From NCBI RefSeq assembly GCF_030323865.1, contig NZ_CP066362.1:4030001-4094000 (forward strand): a stretch of 64,000 nucleotides of DNA, read 5' to 3'. Within the stretch, counting starts at the first letter, position 1, and each line of letters opens with the position of its first letter. The notes beneath the pieces are model-generated. The model was not told where the DNA came from and did not search any database. It worked only from the letters and a program-made list of their open reading frames with translations. Of the stretch, positions 9,539 through 18,529 are shown in pieces. Source of the stretch: Pseudarthrobacter defluvii. Lineage in GTDB: Bacteria > Actinomycetota > Actinomycetes > Actinomycetales > Micrococcaceae. The position numbers and the translations under genes were made by a program.

Positions 9539-9672
9539 CGCCGGACGACAGACATCCTCTGCGTGCTGCTCCCCACCGGCCCCCTCGCCTCGCAAGCTCG
9601 GCCAGGGAACCCTGCCGGTGTGGGCCCACTTCGTCGCTTTGACGCACGCTGCCGGATGCCTGTCGTCCGGCG
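9539..9672. repeat. Spacer bounded by 13-bp inverted repeats
   Basis: CGCCGGACGACAG at 9539-9551 has an exact inverted copy at 9660-9672, enclosing about 108 bp with no convincing gene. It lies between the convergent ends of ald and the Gfo/Idh oxidoreductase gene. It may be a long-stem bidirectional terminator or the scar of a small mobile repeat; the sequence alone does not decide. Confidence 0.45.
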
Positions 9673-9681
9673 TTCGGCGTA

Positions 9682-10755
9682 TCAGACGTTCGTCGAGGCG
9701 AGCTTGCGGGCAACTTCAATAATCTTTAGGACCTCCACCGCGTCCTCTGGATTTACTGGGAGGGGAAGGGGTGACTCTGCTCCGCCGTCCAGGATCTTTT
9801 CTGCCAGCAGGCGGTAGAACTCAGGGTAATTTCCCCGTTCGGTGGGGAGCGGGTCCAGATGGCCGTCGCGGCCCAGGAGGCCGGCCCACTCCGCTGCCTC
9901 GACGCCGTACTCAGCGTCCAGGGGACTGCCGCCGGCGGCGATGTAGGGTTCCTGCGGGTCCACGCCGTGCTTGGTGAAGCCGCCAATGGAGCCGAGCACC
10001 CGGAAGCGCGGTCCCTGCTGGGCGCACAGCATGTTCATGGCCAGGTGGCTGACAACGCCGGAGTGGTGCCGCAGGACCAGGAAGACGTCATCGTCCGCCC
10101 TTTCGTCGGAGCGCCGCGCCGTCAGCTCCGCGTGCAGCACGGTGGCCGGACCAAACAGCTGGATTGCCTGGTCAATCAGGTGGCTGCCGAGATCGAACAG
10201 CGTCCCGCCCCCGTCGGCAGCCGTTGCGCGGGCTTTCCAGGCCTTACCGATGGTGGGTGACCAGCGCTCGAAGCTCGACTCGAACCTGGTCACCTCGCCC
10301 ACGCCCTGGACGGCCAGCAGCTTTTGCAGGGTGAGGAAGTCGCCGTCCCACCTGCGGTTGTGGAACACCGTCAGCACGCGGCCAAGTTGCCGGGCGAGGT
10401 CAACCAGTTCCTGCCCCTGGGCGCTGGTGACTGCGAACGGCTTGTCCACCACCACGTCCAGGCCGGCCTCCAGCGCAGCCTTGGCCAGGGGGTAGTGGGT
10501 CATTGGCGGCGTTGCCAGCACCACAAGGTCAAGGTCCGCTGCCCGCTCAAGGACGGCGGCGCCGTCGCGCACCACCTCCACCCCCGGAAGCCGGGAGGAG
10601 GCAGCCGCCTGCCGCCCGGCGTCGGACGTTGCAACGGCGTCCAGCGAGTAGCTGGCGTTGGTGGCCAGCAACGGCGCGTGGAACACGCTGCCGGCAAGCC
10701 CATAGCCGACGACGGCGGTGCGGATGGTGCGGGGTTCGCCTTCGGTACCGGTCAT
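9682..10755 (-). CDS. Gfo/Idh/MocA family NAD(P)-dependent oxidoreductase
   Basis: 357 aa. An N-terminal Rossmann fold (VVGYGLAGSVFHAPLL) is followed by the family's lysine-proline motif (DKPFAVT near residue 100) and the C-terminal beta-sheet substrate domain. The length is typical. Members oxidise or reduce sugars, inositols or related polyols; this subgroup resembles the YdgJ-like enzymes. It is the last gene before the peptide ABC operon terminator, on the same strand but separated from it. Substrate unknown. Confidence 0.88.
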   Translation of the reverse strand: MTGTEGEPRTIRTAVVGYGLAGSVFHAPLLATNASYSLDAVATSDAGRQAAASSRLPGVEVVRDGAAVLERAADLDLVVLATPPMTHYPLAKAALEAGLDVVVDKPFAVTSAQGQELVDLARQLGRVLTVFHNRRWDGDFLTLQKLLAVQGVGEVTRFESSFERWSPTIGKAWKARATAADGGGTLFDLGSHLIDQAIQLFGPATVLHAELTARRSDERADDDVFLVLRHHSGVVSHLAMNMLCAQQGPRFRVLGSIGGFTKHGVDPQEPYIAAGGSPLDAEYGVEAAEWAGLLGRDGHLDPLPTERGNYPEFYRLLAEKILDGGAESPLPLPVNPEDAVEVLKIIEVARKLASTNV

Positions 10756-10788
10756 GGAACTACGCTACCGCCGCTGCCGCAGGCATAA

Positions 10789-10827
10789 AGAAGCCGGCAT
10801 CCCTGGTTCCCAGGGATGCCGGCTTCT
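10789..10827 (-). terminator. Strong intrinsic terminator of the peptide ABC operon
   Basis: Perfect 18-bp stem (10789-10806 pairs with 10810-10827) with a 3-base loop, 32 bp past the solute-binding-protein stop. On the minus strand the stem is followed by TTTATG, consistent with an intrinsic terminator for the operon reading leftward. Confidence 0.85.
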
Positions 10828-10858
10828 ACGCTAGCGGCTGGCGCCGCCGAAGTGGTGC

Positions 10859-12577
10859 TTACTTCTTTTCCCAGCCGATGGTGGTCCAGTCCGGAACCTG
10901 GGAAAGGCTCTGGAACAGGGACGGTCCGTAGTTGGCCAGGCCCTTGCGGACGAAGGAGATCTGCGGGCCGTTGAAGACCACGCCCATGGAGTAGTACTTG
11001 GCCATGTGCTCCTTTTCCACGTCCATGGCTGCCTTGTTGCGGGCGGCGTTGTCCTCGATGGAGGCGAGGTCGGCGATCTTCTTGTCCAGCTCGGCGTCGC
11101 CCAGCTTGTTCTCGTTGACCTTGGAGTCGTAGTACTGCTTGACAGCGTCGGTGGCGTCCGGGCCAACGGTGTAGCCGGAGATGCTCAGGTCGAACTCGCG
11201 GCTGCCCAGGACCTTGCCGAAGTCGGCGGAGGCGCGCTGGTCAATCCCGACGTCCATGCCGCCGGCCTGGAGCTGCTTCTGCAGGGTCTGCGCCACAGCC
11301 AGGGTGGTGGGATCGTCACCGAAGTTGCTGATCTTGAAGGCGGCGGGCTTTCCGTCCTTCTCCATGACGCCGTTGGCATTGGCGGTGTAGCCGGCGTCGG
11401 TGAGGACCTTCTTGGCGGCGTCCGGGCCGGTTTCCTTGACGGGGTAGTTGTCCTGGTAGTACTCGGAGAAAGGCAGCAGCATCATGGAACCGGAGCTGGG
11501 CTCTTCCCAGTTGAGGCCGTTGAACCGGACCTTGCGCAGGGCTTCGCGGTCCACGGCGGCGAAGATTGCCTTGCGGACGTTGACATCGGTAATGCGCTGG
11601 GCGTTCAGGTTCAGGCCGCCCGCGAACAGCCGCTGGCCGCGGCGGATGTCGGTGTCCTTGGTGCCGTCCAGCTGCTTGTAGAGGGAGATGGTGTTGGCGT
11701 TCATGGCGTCAATCTCGCCGTTCTTGAACGCGGCGATCTGGGCGCTGGTTTCCAGCTGGCGGAAGGTCACGTTGGACAGGACGGGCTTCTGGCCCCACCA
11801 CTTGTCGTTCGGCACCAAGGTGACGGTCTTGGCGGCGGTGTCGTACTGGTCCAGCTTGAAGGGGCCGGCCATCCACTCGGGGTGCAGGTTGCCGTTGTAG
11901 CCCTCGTTGAAGATCTCAGGGGTGTTGACGGCGGGGTGGATGAGACCGAAGAAGAGCGAGTCCACCGGGAAGACCGGGCGGCTGGTCTTGACGATGACTT
12001 CCTTGTCGTTGCTGCCTGCCTCGACCGAATCAACGAACTCGTAGGCGCCGGAGCTGACGATGTCGTAGCCGGCATCCGGGCTCTTGAGGATGTTCCAGGT
12101 GTTCTTGAAGGCCTTGACGTCAATGGGCGTGCCGTCGTTGTAGGTGGCCTTGGGGTTCACCTTGATGGTGATGGTCTGCTTGCCGTCCTTGACCTCGCTG
12201 TCCACCGACTCGCAGAAATCCGTGTTGGGGGTGACCTTGCCCTTGAAGTCCACCTTCCAGCAGCCGCCGATGCCGCCGCTGTTCATTCCCACCGGGTTCA
12301 TGGGCACCTGAAGCGCAGAGTTGTCCGCGCTGTTGCCGTTGTTGGAGAACCCGTTGAAGTCGGGGCCGATGTTGCCCAGCGGCAGGGTGACCTTGCCGCC
12401 CTGCTGAAGATCGGCAGCCGGCTTCTCGTTGATGCTGATCAGCTTGGACAGGTCGCTGCCCGAGTCCTGTCCCTTCGCGGTTTCGGGGCCGCTGGCACCG
12501 CCACCGCCGCCGCAAGCGGTCAGCGCCAGTGCCGCAGCAACCGCTGCAGCTCCGCCGATCCTGTTCAGTTTCCTCAT
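10859..12577 (-). CDS. Peptide/nickel-type ABC transporter solute-binding lipoprotein
   Basis: 572 aa from the ATG at 12577, chosen because AAGGGA precedes it and a signal peptide starts there (MRKLNRIGGAAAVAAALALTAC). The lipobox LTAC makes it a lipoprotein on the outer face of the membrane. The body matches the family 5 extracellular solute-binding proteins (DppA/OppA), with typical phrases such as TYNDGTPIDVKAFKNTWN and ADREAL-like segments. It is the last gene of a B-C-DF-A operon and would deliver oligopeptides or related ligands to the two permeases. Confidence 0.92.
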   Translation of the reverse strand: MRKLNRIGGAAAVAAALALTACGGGGGASGPETAKGQDSGSDLSKLISINEKPAADLQQGGKVTLPLGNIGPDFNGFSNNGNSADNSALQVPMNPVGMNSGGIGGCWKVDFKGKVTPNTDFCESVDSEVKDGKQTITIKVNPKATYNDGTPIDVKAFKNTWNILKSPDAGYDIVSSGAYEFVDSVEAGSNDKEVIVKTSRPVFPVDSLFFGLIHPAVNTPEIFNEGYNGNLHPEWMAGPFKLDQYDTAAKTVTLVPNDKWWGQKPVLSNVTFRQLETSAQIAAFKNGEIDAMNANTISLYKQLDGTKDTDIRRGQRLFAGGLNLNAQRITDVNVRKAIFAAVDREALRKVRFNGLNWEEPSSGSMMLLPFSEYYQDNYPVKETGPDAAKKVLTDAGYTANANGVMEKDGKPAAFKISNFGDDPTTLAVAQTLQKQLQAGGMDVGIDQRASADFGKVLGSREFDLSISGYTVGPDATDAVKQYYDSKVNENKLGDAELDKKIADLASIEDNAARNKAAMDVEKEHMAKYYSMGVVFNGPQISFVRKGLANYGPSLFQSLSQVPDWTTIGWEKK

Positions 12578-12626
12578 GGTTTTCCCTTCATAGGTGCGAG
12601 TGGTGGAGCGTGTGGGTCGAGAAGTC

Positions 12627-14822
12627 TCAGGGTGCATGGTGGTCCGCCGGTTCATGGACCACCAACATGTCCTCATCCAGTTCCCCGTCCGGGAAGAAGC
12701 AGGCGAACTGCTGGTCCGTGGCGGATGCCGCGGCTTCCAGCGGTGGTTCGAGGGTGAGGCACTTTTCCTGTTTGGCCGCCGGCAGCGCCGCGAAGACAGG
12801 ACAACGGGTGGCGAAATTGCAGCCCTTGGGTGCCTGCAGCGGCGAGGGCAGGTCGCCCTGGAGGATGATGCGTTCGCGGGTGCGTTCCAGCTGCGGGTCC
12901 GGCACGGGGATGGCCGACAGGAGCGCGCGCGTGTAGGGGTGGCGGGGGTTGTCGAACACCCTGTCCACGGCCCCGATCTCCACGATCTTCCCGAGGTACA
13001 TGACGGCCACGCGGTTGGAAATGTGGCGCACCACGGAAAGGTCGTGAGCCACCAGCAGGTAGCTCAGGCCGAGTTCGGCGCGCAGGTGGTCCAGGAGGTT
13101 GATGACACCTGCCTGGACGGATACGTCCAGGGCCGACACCGGCTCGTCCAGGACCACCAGCTTGGGGTTCACGGCCAGGGCGCGGGCGATCCCGATTCGC
13201 TGCCGCTGGCCGCCGGAGAACTGGTTGGGGAAGCGGTTGACGTGGTCCGGCTGCAGCCCCACGAGCTTCATCAACTCCATGATCCGCTTCCTGATGGCGG
13301 CGCGGTCCATGCCCGCGTTCTGCAGCGGCTCGGCAAGGACCTCGTACACCGTGAACCGCGGGTCCAGGGCCCCGGTGGGGTCCTGGAACACCATCTGGAG
13401 CTCGCGGCGCATCTTTCCCTTGGTCTTTGCGTCGGCCGCCTGCTTGTTGCTGAGGCCGCCGATCACCACCTCGCCGTCCTGGTCCGGATGGAACTCCATG
13501 ATTTCCAGCAGCGTGGTGGTCTTTCCTGACCCCGACTCGCCCACGATGGAGAAGCACTCGCCTTCGCGGACGTCGAAGCTGAGGCCGTCCACCGCCTTGA
13601 CGGTTCCGATCCTGCGCTTGATCAGGGCGCCCCTGTTCAGTGGGAAGTGCTTCCTCACGTCCTTGAGTTCCAGCACGGTGGTCCGCTCCGCCCGGGGAAT
13701 CGCATCGAAGCGCGACACCGGCACCGGCGGCGCGGCGAACACGTCGTGGACGTCCACGTCGCCGCCCAGGGCCTCGGACTTGATGCACGCGGCCCGGTGT
13801 CCCTGGCCGTCGACGGGTGCCAGGGCGGGCTCGCCCTCGAGGCAGGCGTCCGATACCAGGGGGCAGCGGGGGGCGAACGAGCAACCGGTGGGCGGGTGCA
13901 GGAGATTCGGCGGCATGCCTGCGATGGGAACCAGCGAGGTCTTCTCGGCAGCGTCCACGCGCGGGACGGCGCCCAGCAGGCCCAGGGTGTAGGGCATCCG
14001 GGGGTTGTAGTAGATATCGTCCACAGCGCCGGTCTCCACGGGCTTGCCCGCATACATGACCATGATGTCGTCCGCCATCCCGGCCACCACGCCGAGGTCG
14101 TGCGTGATCATGACGACGGCGGCCCCGGTCTCCTCCTGCGCGGTGTGCAGCACTTCGAGGACCTGTGCCTGGATGGTGACGTCCAGGGCCGTGGTGGGCT
14201 CGTCGGCGATCAGGACGCGCGGGTTGTTGGCGATGGCGATGGCGATCATGACGCGCTGGCGCATGCCGCCGGAAAACTCGTGCGGGAAGGCTTTCAGCCG
14301 TTCCTTGGGACTGGGGATGCCCACCATGGCCAGGAGTTCGACGGCGCGGGCTTCCTTGGCTTTCCTGCTCATGGTGGGGTGGTGGATGGTGAGCGCTTCG
14401 ATGATCTGGGTGCCGACGGTGAACACCGGCGTGAGGGAGGACAGCGGGTCCTGGAAGACCATCGCCAGGTCATTGCCGCGGTACTGGCACATGTCCTTGT
14501 CGCTGAGCCCCAGCAGTTCGCGGCCCTTGAGCCGGACGGACCCGGAGACCTCTGCCGTTGGCGGGAGGAGTCCCATGATGGCCAGGGAGGTAACGGATTT
14601 GCCGGAGCCCGATTCACCCACGATCCCGAGTGTCTTTCCGGGCATCAGGTCAAAGTCGACGCCCCGGACTGCGTGGACCACGCCGTTCTCGGAATTGAAA
14701 CGGACGTTGAGGTCGCGGACCGACAGCACCGCGTCGGTGGGGGCATGCAGTCCTGCCATGTGCAGCCGCTCGACGTCGGACCGTGCTGGCTGGGTGGCTC
14801 CGGTGGTGGTTTCGCTGCTCAT
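12627..14822 (-). CDS. Dipeptide ABC transporter ATP-binding protein, two ATPases fused
   Basis: 731 aa with two complete ABC cassettes of DppD and DppF type in one chain. The first Walker A is GESGSGKSVTS (near residue 71) with signature FSGGMRQR; the second is GESGSGKTTTLLE with signature FSGGQRQR. Each half ends in the oligopeptide-transporter C-terminal domain with its cysteine-bearing stretches (PTGCSFAPRCP and PKGCNFATRCP). It powers uptake with the two permeases. Its ATG overlaps the upstream permease stop by four bases (ATGA). Confidence 0.95.
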   Translation of the reverse strand: MSSETTTGATQPARSDVERLHMAGLHAPTDAVLSVRDLNVRFNSENGVVHAVRGVDFDLMPGKTLGIVGESGSGKSVTSLAIMGLLPPTAEVSGSVRLKGRELLGLSDKDMCQYRGNDLAMVFQDPLSSLTPVFTVGTQIIEALTIHHPTMSRKAKEARAVELLAMVGIPSPKERLKAFPHEFSGGMRQRVMIAIAIANNPRVLIADEPTTALDVTIQAQVLEVLHTAQEETGAAVVMITHDLGVVAGMADDIMVMYAGKPVETGAVDDIYYNPRMPYTLGLLGAVPRVDAAEKTSLVPIAGMPPNLLHPPTGCSFAPRCPLVSDACLEGEPALAPVDGQGHRAACIKSEALGGDVDVHDVFAAPPVPVSRFDAIPRAERTTVLELKDVRKHFPLNRGALIKRRIGTVKAVDGLSFDVREGECFSIVGESGSGKTTTLLEIMEFHPDQDGEVVIGGLSNKQAADAKTKGKMRRELQMVFQDPTGALDPRFTVYEVLAEPLQNAGMDRAAIRKRIMELMKLVGLQPDHVNRFPNQFSGGQRQRIGIARALAVNPKLVVLDEPVSALDVSVQAGVINLLDHLRAELGLSYLLVAHDLSVVRHISNRVAVMYLGKIVEIGAVDRVFDNPRHPYTRALLSAIPVPDPQLERTRERIILQGDLPSPLQAPKGCNFATRCPVFAALPAAKQEKCLTLEPPLEAAASATDQQFACFFPDGELDEDMLVVHEPADHHAP

Positions 14823-15808
14823 GCCGTCTTCTTCTCCGCCGTGATTTTACGGGCCCTGGCCTTCTTGGCCTTGCCGGTGGAACTGGAGCTGGGGTCAAAG
14901 GCGTCTCGCAGGCCGTCGTTCATCATGGCCAGGGATCCGGTCAGCAGGAACATGACGGCGAGCGGAACCCAGAACATCCACGGGAAGGTTTGCACCTGCG
15001 AGGTTGCGGCGCCGATCAGCACGCCGAGGCTCACGTCCGGGACCTTGATGCCGATGCCGATGAAGGAGAACGCCACCTCGGCAAGGATTGCGGCGGTGAC
15101 GCCGCGGGTGATGTCCAGGATCAGCAGCGAGCCGATGTTCGGCACCAGGTGGCGCCAGACGATACGGCGCGGCGGGACGCCCATGTACTGGGCGGCCTTG
15201 ACGAAGTCCCGCTGCATCAGCGACATGGACATGGAGCGGATCAGGCGGGCGGTACCCATCCAGCTGAACACCAGCAGGACGATGATGAGCAGTAGCCACG
15301 AGGGAAGGTCGCGCTTAAGGCCTGCGCCTCCGCCGCTGGTGGCAACTGCCACCACCAGGAGCGCCGGCATCATGATCAGCGCTTCCAGGATGAACAGCAT
15401 CACCTTGTCCACCTTGCCGCCGAAATAGGCCATGGTGCAGCCGTAGACCGCGGCAACCAGGACCGAGACCAGGCCCACCACCAGGCCGATTAGGATGGAA
15501 ATCCTGGTGCCCTCGACGGTCATGGCATAGAGGTCGATGCCCGCTTGCGACGTGCCGAGGTAGTGGTCGGCCGACGGCGGCATCCCGATGTTGAAGGGGT
15601 CGATCGTTTCCTTGTCCCACTGCGTGAAGAATCCGCCGATGAACGAGAAAACGGTCAGGGCCAGGAAGATGGCCAGGCCCGCCACTGCCGTCTTATTGCG
15701 CAGGAACCGGCGGAAGATGATGGTGTTTTTGCCGATGACGACGTCGGCGCTTTCCAGGTGCGCATCCTGCGCTTCGGCTGCCAGGTCGACGGCATTGAGG
15801 TTGGTCAT
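14819..15808 (-). CDS. Peptide ABC transporter permease, DppC type
   Basis: 329 aa inner-membrane subunit. A first membrane segment near residues 37-56 (AVAGLAIFLALTVFSFIGGF) is followed by the binding-protein-dependent permease domain of five more segments; the coupling-helix region reads QRDFVKAAQYMGVPPRRIVWRHLVPN. It forms the channel as a heterodimer with the DppB-type subunit encoded just upstream (2-bp gap), and overlaps the ATPase gene by ATGA. Confidence 0.94.
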   Translation of the reverse strand: MTNLNAVDLAAEAQDAHLESADVVIGKNTIIFRRFLRNKTAVAGLAIFLALTVFSFIGGFFTQWDKETIDPFNIGMPPSADHYLGTSQAGIDLYAMTVEGTRISILIGLVVGLVSVLVAAVYGCTMAYFGGKVDKVMLFILEALIMMPALLVVAVATSGGGAGLKRDLPSWLLLIIVLLVFSWMGTARLIRSMSMSLMQRDFVKAAQYMGVPPRRIVWRHLVPNIGSLLILDITRGVTAAILAEVAFSFIGIGIKVPDVSLGVLIGAATSQVQTFPWMFWVPLAVMFLLTGSLAMMNDGLRDAFDPSSSSTGKAKKARARKITAEKKTA

Positions 15809-15810
15809 GG

Positions 15811-16794
15811 TTACTGCACCCGCACTCTCGGGTCGACAAGCGTGGTGGCGAAGTCCGCCAAAATGGCGCCAATGGCGAAGATCACTGAGCCGTAGGCCAA
15901 CGTGGCTGTGGCGGCGTTGACGTCCTGCAGCGAAATTGCATCAATGCTCCAGGAACCAACGCCCGGCCAGGCGAAGATTTTTTCGGCGAAGAAACCGCCG
16001 GCGAAGATGGCAGGGATGGTGAACGCGATGCTTTGGGCCACCGGGATGAAGGAGACGCGCAGCGCGTGGCGGGCGATGGCCTGGTTCCGGCTCAGGCCCT
16101 TGGCCCGGGCAGTCCTGACGAAGTCGGCGTTGACGTTGTCCAGAAGGTATTGCCGCTGGGCGATCTGGTACGACCCCCAGCCCACCAGGGTGATGGCCAC
16201 CGTGGGCACTGCATAATGGGCCAGCAGGTCGACGAACTGGGGCCAGCCGGGCGCAACGCCCGGGGTGGAAATGCCCGTGACAAAGAAGATGCGGTTCCCC
16301 GCTGATTCGTTGATGCTGATGGCGCCCAGCTGTACAAGGAAGTAGGCGATGGGCGCGGGCACAATGTGGGCAAGGTAGCTGTAGGACGTGATGGCCCGGT
16401 CCTGGAACTTGTACTGGCGTGCCGCCGAATAGACGCCCAGCGCAACGCCAATGACCAGGGTGAGGATGATCGACGCCAGGAAGAGCCGGGTGGAGATCCA
16501 GACGCGGTCCCCGAACTCGGCGTTGATGTAGGCGCCGTTGGGGCTCCGGCCCCAGTCCCAGCGGGTGACGATGCCGGTCAGCCAGTCAACGTAGCGCTCC
16601 CATGGGCTGAGGTCCGGGTCCAGTCCCTTCAGCCGCATCGAGTTGGCGACCTGTTCCGGGGTTGGCCGGGGGATCCGCTCCTGTTCGAGGAGCGCCGGCT
16701 TGAGCGAGCTGACAGCCAGGAAATAACCGGCGGACGTGGTGAGGAAGATCATCACCACATAGGTGATGCCGCGCTTGGCGAGGTACTTGAGCAT
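15811..16794 (-). CDS. Peptide ABC transporter permease, DppB type
   Basis: 327 aa from the ATG at 16794 (MLKYLAKRGITYVVMIF). The frame is open to 16833 but the shorter start gives the classical short N-terminus before the first membrane helix and has GGAAGGA upstream, though 13 bases away. The permease coupling motif is RTARAKGLSRNQAIARHALR. First gene of the four-gene operon; its promoter should lie in the 267-bp region up to 17061. Confidence 0.93.
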   Translation of the reverse strand: MLKYLAKRGITYVVMIFLTTSAGYFLAVSSLKPALLEQERIPRPTPEQVANSMRLKGLDPDLSPWERYVDWLTGIVTRWDWGRSPNGAYINAEFGDRVWISTRLFLASIILTLVIGVALGVYSAARQYKFQDRAITSYSYLAHIVPAPIAYFLVQLGAISINESAGNRIFFVTGISTPGVAPGWPQFVDLLAHYAVPTVAITLVGWGSYQIAQRQYLLDNVNADFVRTARAKGLSRNQAIARHALRVSFIPVAQSIAFTIPAIFAGGFFAEKIFAWPGVGSWSIDAISLQDVNAATATLAYGSVIFAIGAILADFATTLVDPRVRVQ

Positions 16795-17061
16795 GGGCGC
16801 TGCTGGATCCTTCCGTCTTCCCCGGACAAGCACGGATTGTGCCGCCTCACCGGGTCCCGAACCAGCGGGTAGCTGGCTTCCCGCAGCCCTATGGGCAGGT
16901 CCTGGTGGACTATGTCGCGGGTCACATTCCAGAGGAAACTATCACAAGCCCCAACCCGAAAAGCGCGGTAATCCCTCGAAATCCGGCGCGCCGTATCAGA
17001 TCGTTATGAATAGTTCTGTGAAGTTGGTGTGACTGGACGAGCGAAACTGCCAGGGCGTAAC

Positions 17062-17670
17062 CTACGCGCCTGTTACAACCCGTGTCACAAGATCGCGCCA
17101 CGAGACGCCGAGACGGTCACGTGTGACACCGTGGTCGCGGATGAGGTGCAGGAGCCGTTCAGGGTCCAGGGTTGCGGTAAGGGAGCCCGCCATCAGCCAG
17201 GGCTCGGGCGAGTCCACTCCGGCCTCGCGCAGCAGCATTTCCACGTGCTGGTTCCAGAGGGCCACGGCCGGCACCTCGAACCGTCCCCGGGAGGCGTGCC
17301 CGGCCGCGAGGACCAGGTCCCCGAACTCCACCAAGTAGGCAATCCGCTCGGTTCCAAAGGCGATCAGCCGTTCGAGCGGCTCAGCGCCTGGTCCCATGGG
17401 TGGCGGGCCGAACAGGAAGCGGGCCTGGAAGGCGGCCTCCGAATCATTCAGCAGGGTCAGCATCAGTCCGGCCCTGCTCCCGAAGCGGCGGAAGACGGTG
17501 CCTTTGCCCACCCCTGCGTGCTCGGCCAGGCGGTCCATGGTGAGCGCCCCTGCTCCGCCCTGTTCGATCAGTTCGCGGGCAGCCAGCAGGAGGCGCTCCC
17601 GGTTGCGGGCGGCATCGCTGCGCTCCGCGGCCGTGACCGGCGTTTCCGGCCGCACTGGGATGGAACTCAC
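17062..17670 (-). CDS. TetR family regulator of the adjacent FMN reductase
   Basis: 202 aa from a GTG at 17670 (VSSIPVRPETPV). The frame is open further upstream, but the extension would cross the operator at 17697-17716 and looks non-coding. The TetR HTH covers about residues 20-65 (ALTMDRLAEHAGVGKGTVFRRFGSRAGL); the C-terminal half is a typical ligand-binding helical domain. It is divergent from the NAD(P)H-dependent FMN reductase, a common actinobacterial pair in which the TetR represses both. Confidence 0.9.
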   Translation of the reverse strand: MSSIPVRPETPVTAAERSDAARNRERLLLAARELIEQGGAGALTMDRLAEHAGVGKGTVFRRFGSRAGLMLTLLNDSEAAFQARFLFGPPPMGPGAEPLERLIAFGTERIAYLVEFGDLVLAAGHASRGRFEVPAVALWNQHVEMLLREAGVDSPEPWLMAGSLTATLDPERLLHLIRDHGVTRDRLGVSWRDLVTRVVTGA

Positions 17671-17696
17671 AAGGACAGTGTAGCCAGAGGGAATAG

Positions 17697-17716
17697 AACC
17701 GGACCACGGTCCGTTT
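17697..17716. promoter_or_regulatory. TetR operator between regulator and FMN reductase
   Basis: Near-perfect 20-bp palindrome AACCGGACCACGGTCCGTTT with the core CGGACC-AC-GGTCCG. It lies 26 bp upstream of the TetR GTG and 76 bp upstream of the reductase ATG, the expected place for joint repression of both promoters. Confidence 0.75.
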
Positions 17717-17792
17717 AGTCTGGGTGAAAGGCTGCAAAGCCTGAAGTCTGACCGAACGCGGCCCCCGCCGCGCCCCCTAGCCAGGAGTTTCC

Positions 17793-18350
17793 ATGACCAA
17801 GAGCACCGTACTGACCCTTGTGGGCAGCCTCCGCGCCGGATCCACCAACCAGCAGCTGGCGGAAGCAATCCAGCTCAACGCACCGGAGCAGGTGGACGTG
17901 GTAATCCACGAAAGCCTGGGCAACATCCCGTTCTACAACGAGGACATCGACGTCGAAGGCCAGGTCCCGGCAGCAGCGGCAGCACTGCGCGCCGCAGCTG
18001 AAGAGGCTGACAGCGTCCTGCTCGTCACCCCCGAGTACAACGGCACCGTTCCCGCCACCCTGAAGAATGCCATCGACTGGCTGTCCCGCCCCTTTGGCGC
18101 CGGCGCCCTGGCAGGCAAGCCGACCGCCGTCGTCGGCACCGCTTTTGGCCAGTACGGCGGCGTGTGGGCCCAGGATGAGGCCCGCAAGGCCGCGGGCATC
18201 GCAGGCGCCAAGGTCCTTGAAGACGTCAAGCTTGCCGTCCCCGGTTCCATGGTGCGCTTTGCCGAAGTCCACCCCAAGGACGACGCCGAGGTAGTGGAGC
18301 AGATCAAGGGCATCTTCGACGCCCTGGCCGCATCCGCACCGGCAGCCTAG
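17793..18350 (+). CDS. NAD(P)H-dependent FMN reductase
   Basis: 185 aa flavodoxin-fold oxidoreductase that reduces FMN or a quinone-type substrate with NAD(P)H in the cytoplasm. Visible motifs are the phosphate-binding loop LVGSLRAGSTNQQLAEA and TPEYNGTVPATLKNAIDWLSRP, both diagnostic of the family. A good AGGAG precedes the ATG. It is divergent from, and probably repressed by, the TetR protein. A long hairpin follows the stop. The physiological substrate is unknown; quinone or electrophile stress is typical for the pair. Confidence 0.93.
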   Translation: MTKSTVLTLVGSLRAGSTNQQLAEAIQLNAPEQVDVVIHESLGNIPFYNEDIDVEGQVPAAAAALRAAAEEADSVLLVTPEYNGTVPATLKNAIDWLSRPFGAGALAGKPTAVVGTAFGQYGGVWAQDEARKAAGIAGAKVLEDVKLAVPGSMVRFAEVHPKDDAEVVEQIKGIFDALAASAPAA

Positions 18351-18365
18351 CCCGTCCCGCACCCC

Positions 18366-18402
18366 GCAGTGCCCGGTACGCCCCCTGCGTACCGGGCACT
18401 GC
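18366..18402 (+). terminator. Hairpin terminator after FMN reductase
   Basis: Perfect 15-bp stem (18366-18380 with 18388-18402, starting GCAGTGCCCGG) and a 7-base loop, 15 bp after the reductase stop. There is no clear T run, so it may be a factor-assisted or actinobacterial L-shaped terminator. Confidence 0.75.
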
Positions 18403-18529
18403 CGCGTTAAGGCGCGGGCGCAGGGGCCGTGACCAACTCTTGTCCCAACCGGTACCGTCCGGACATCTGCGGCGGGAAGGGGGGCCGTAGCGTTAATCCA
18501 CTGGAACTACCGGATCGGATTGCGGCCCC

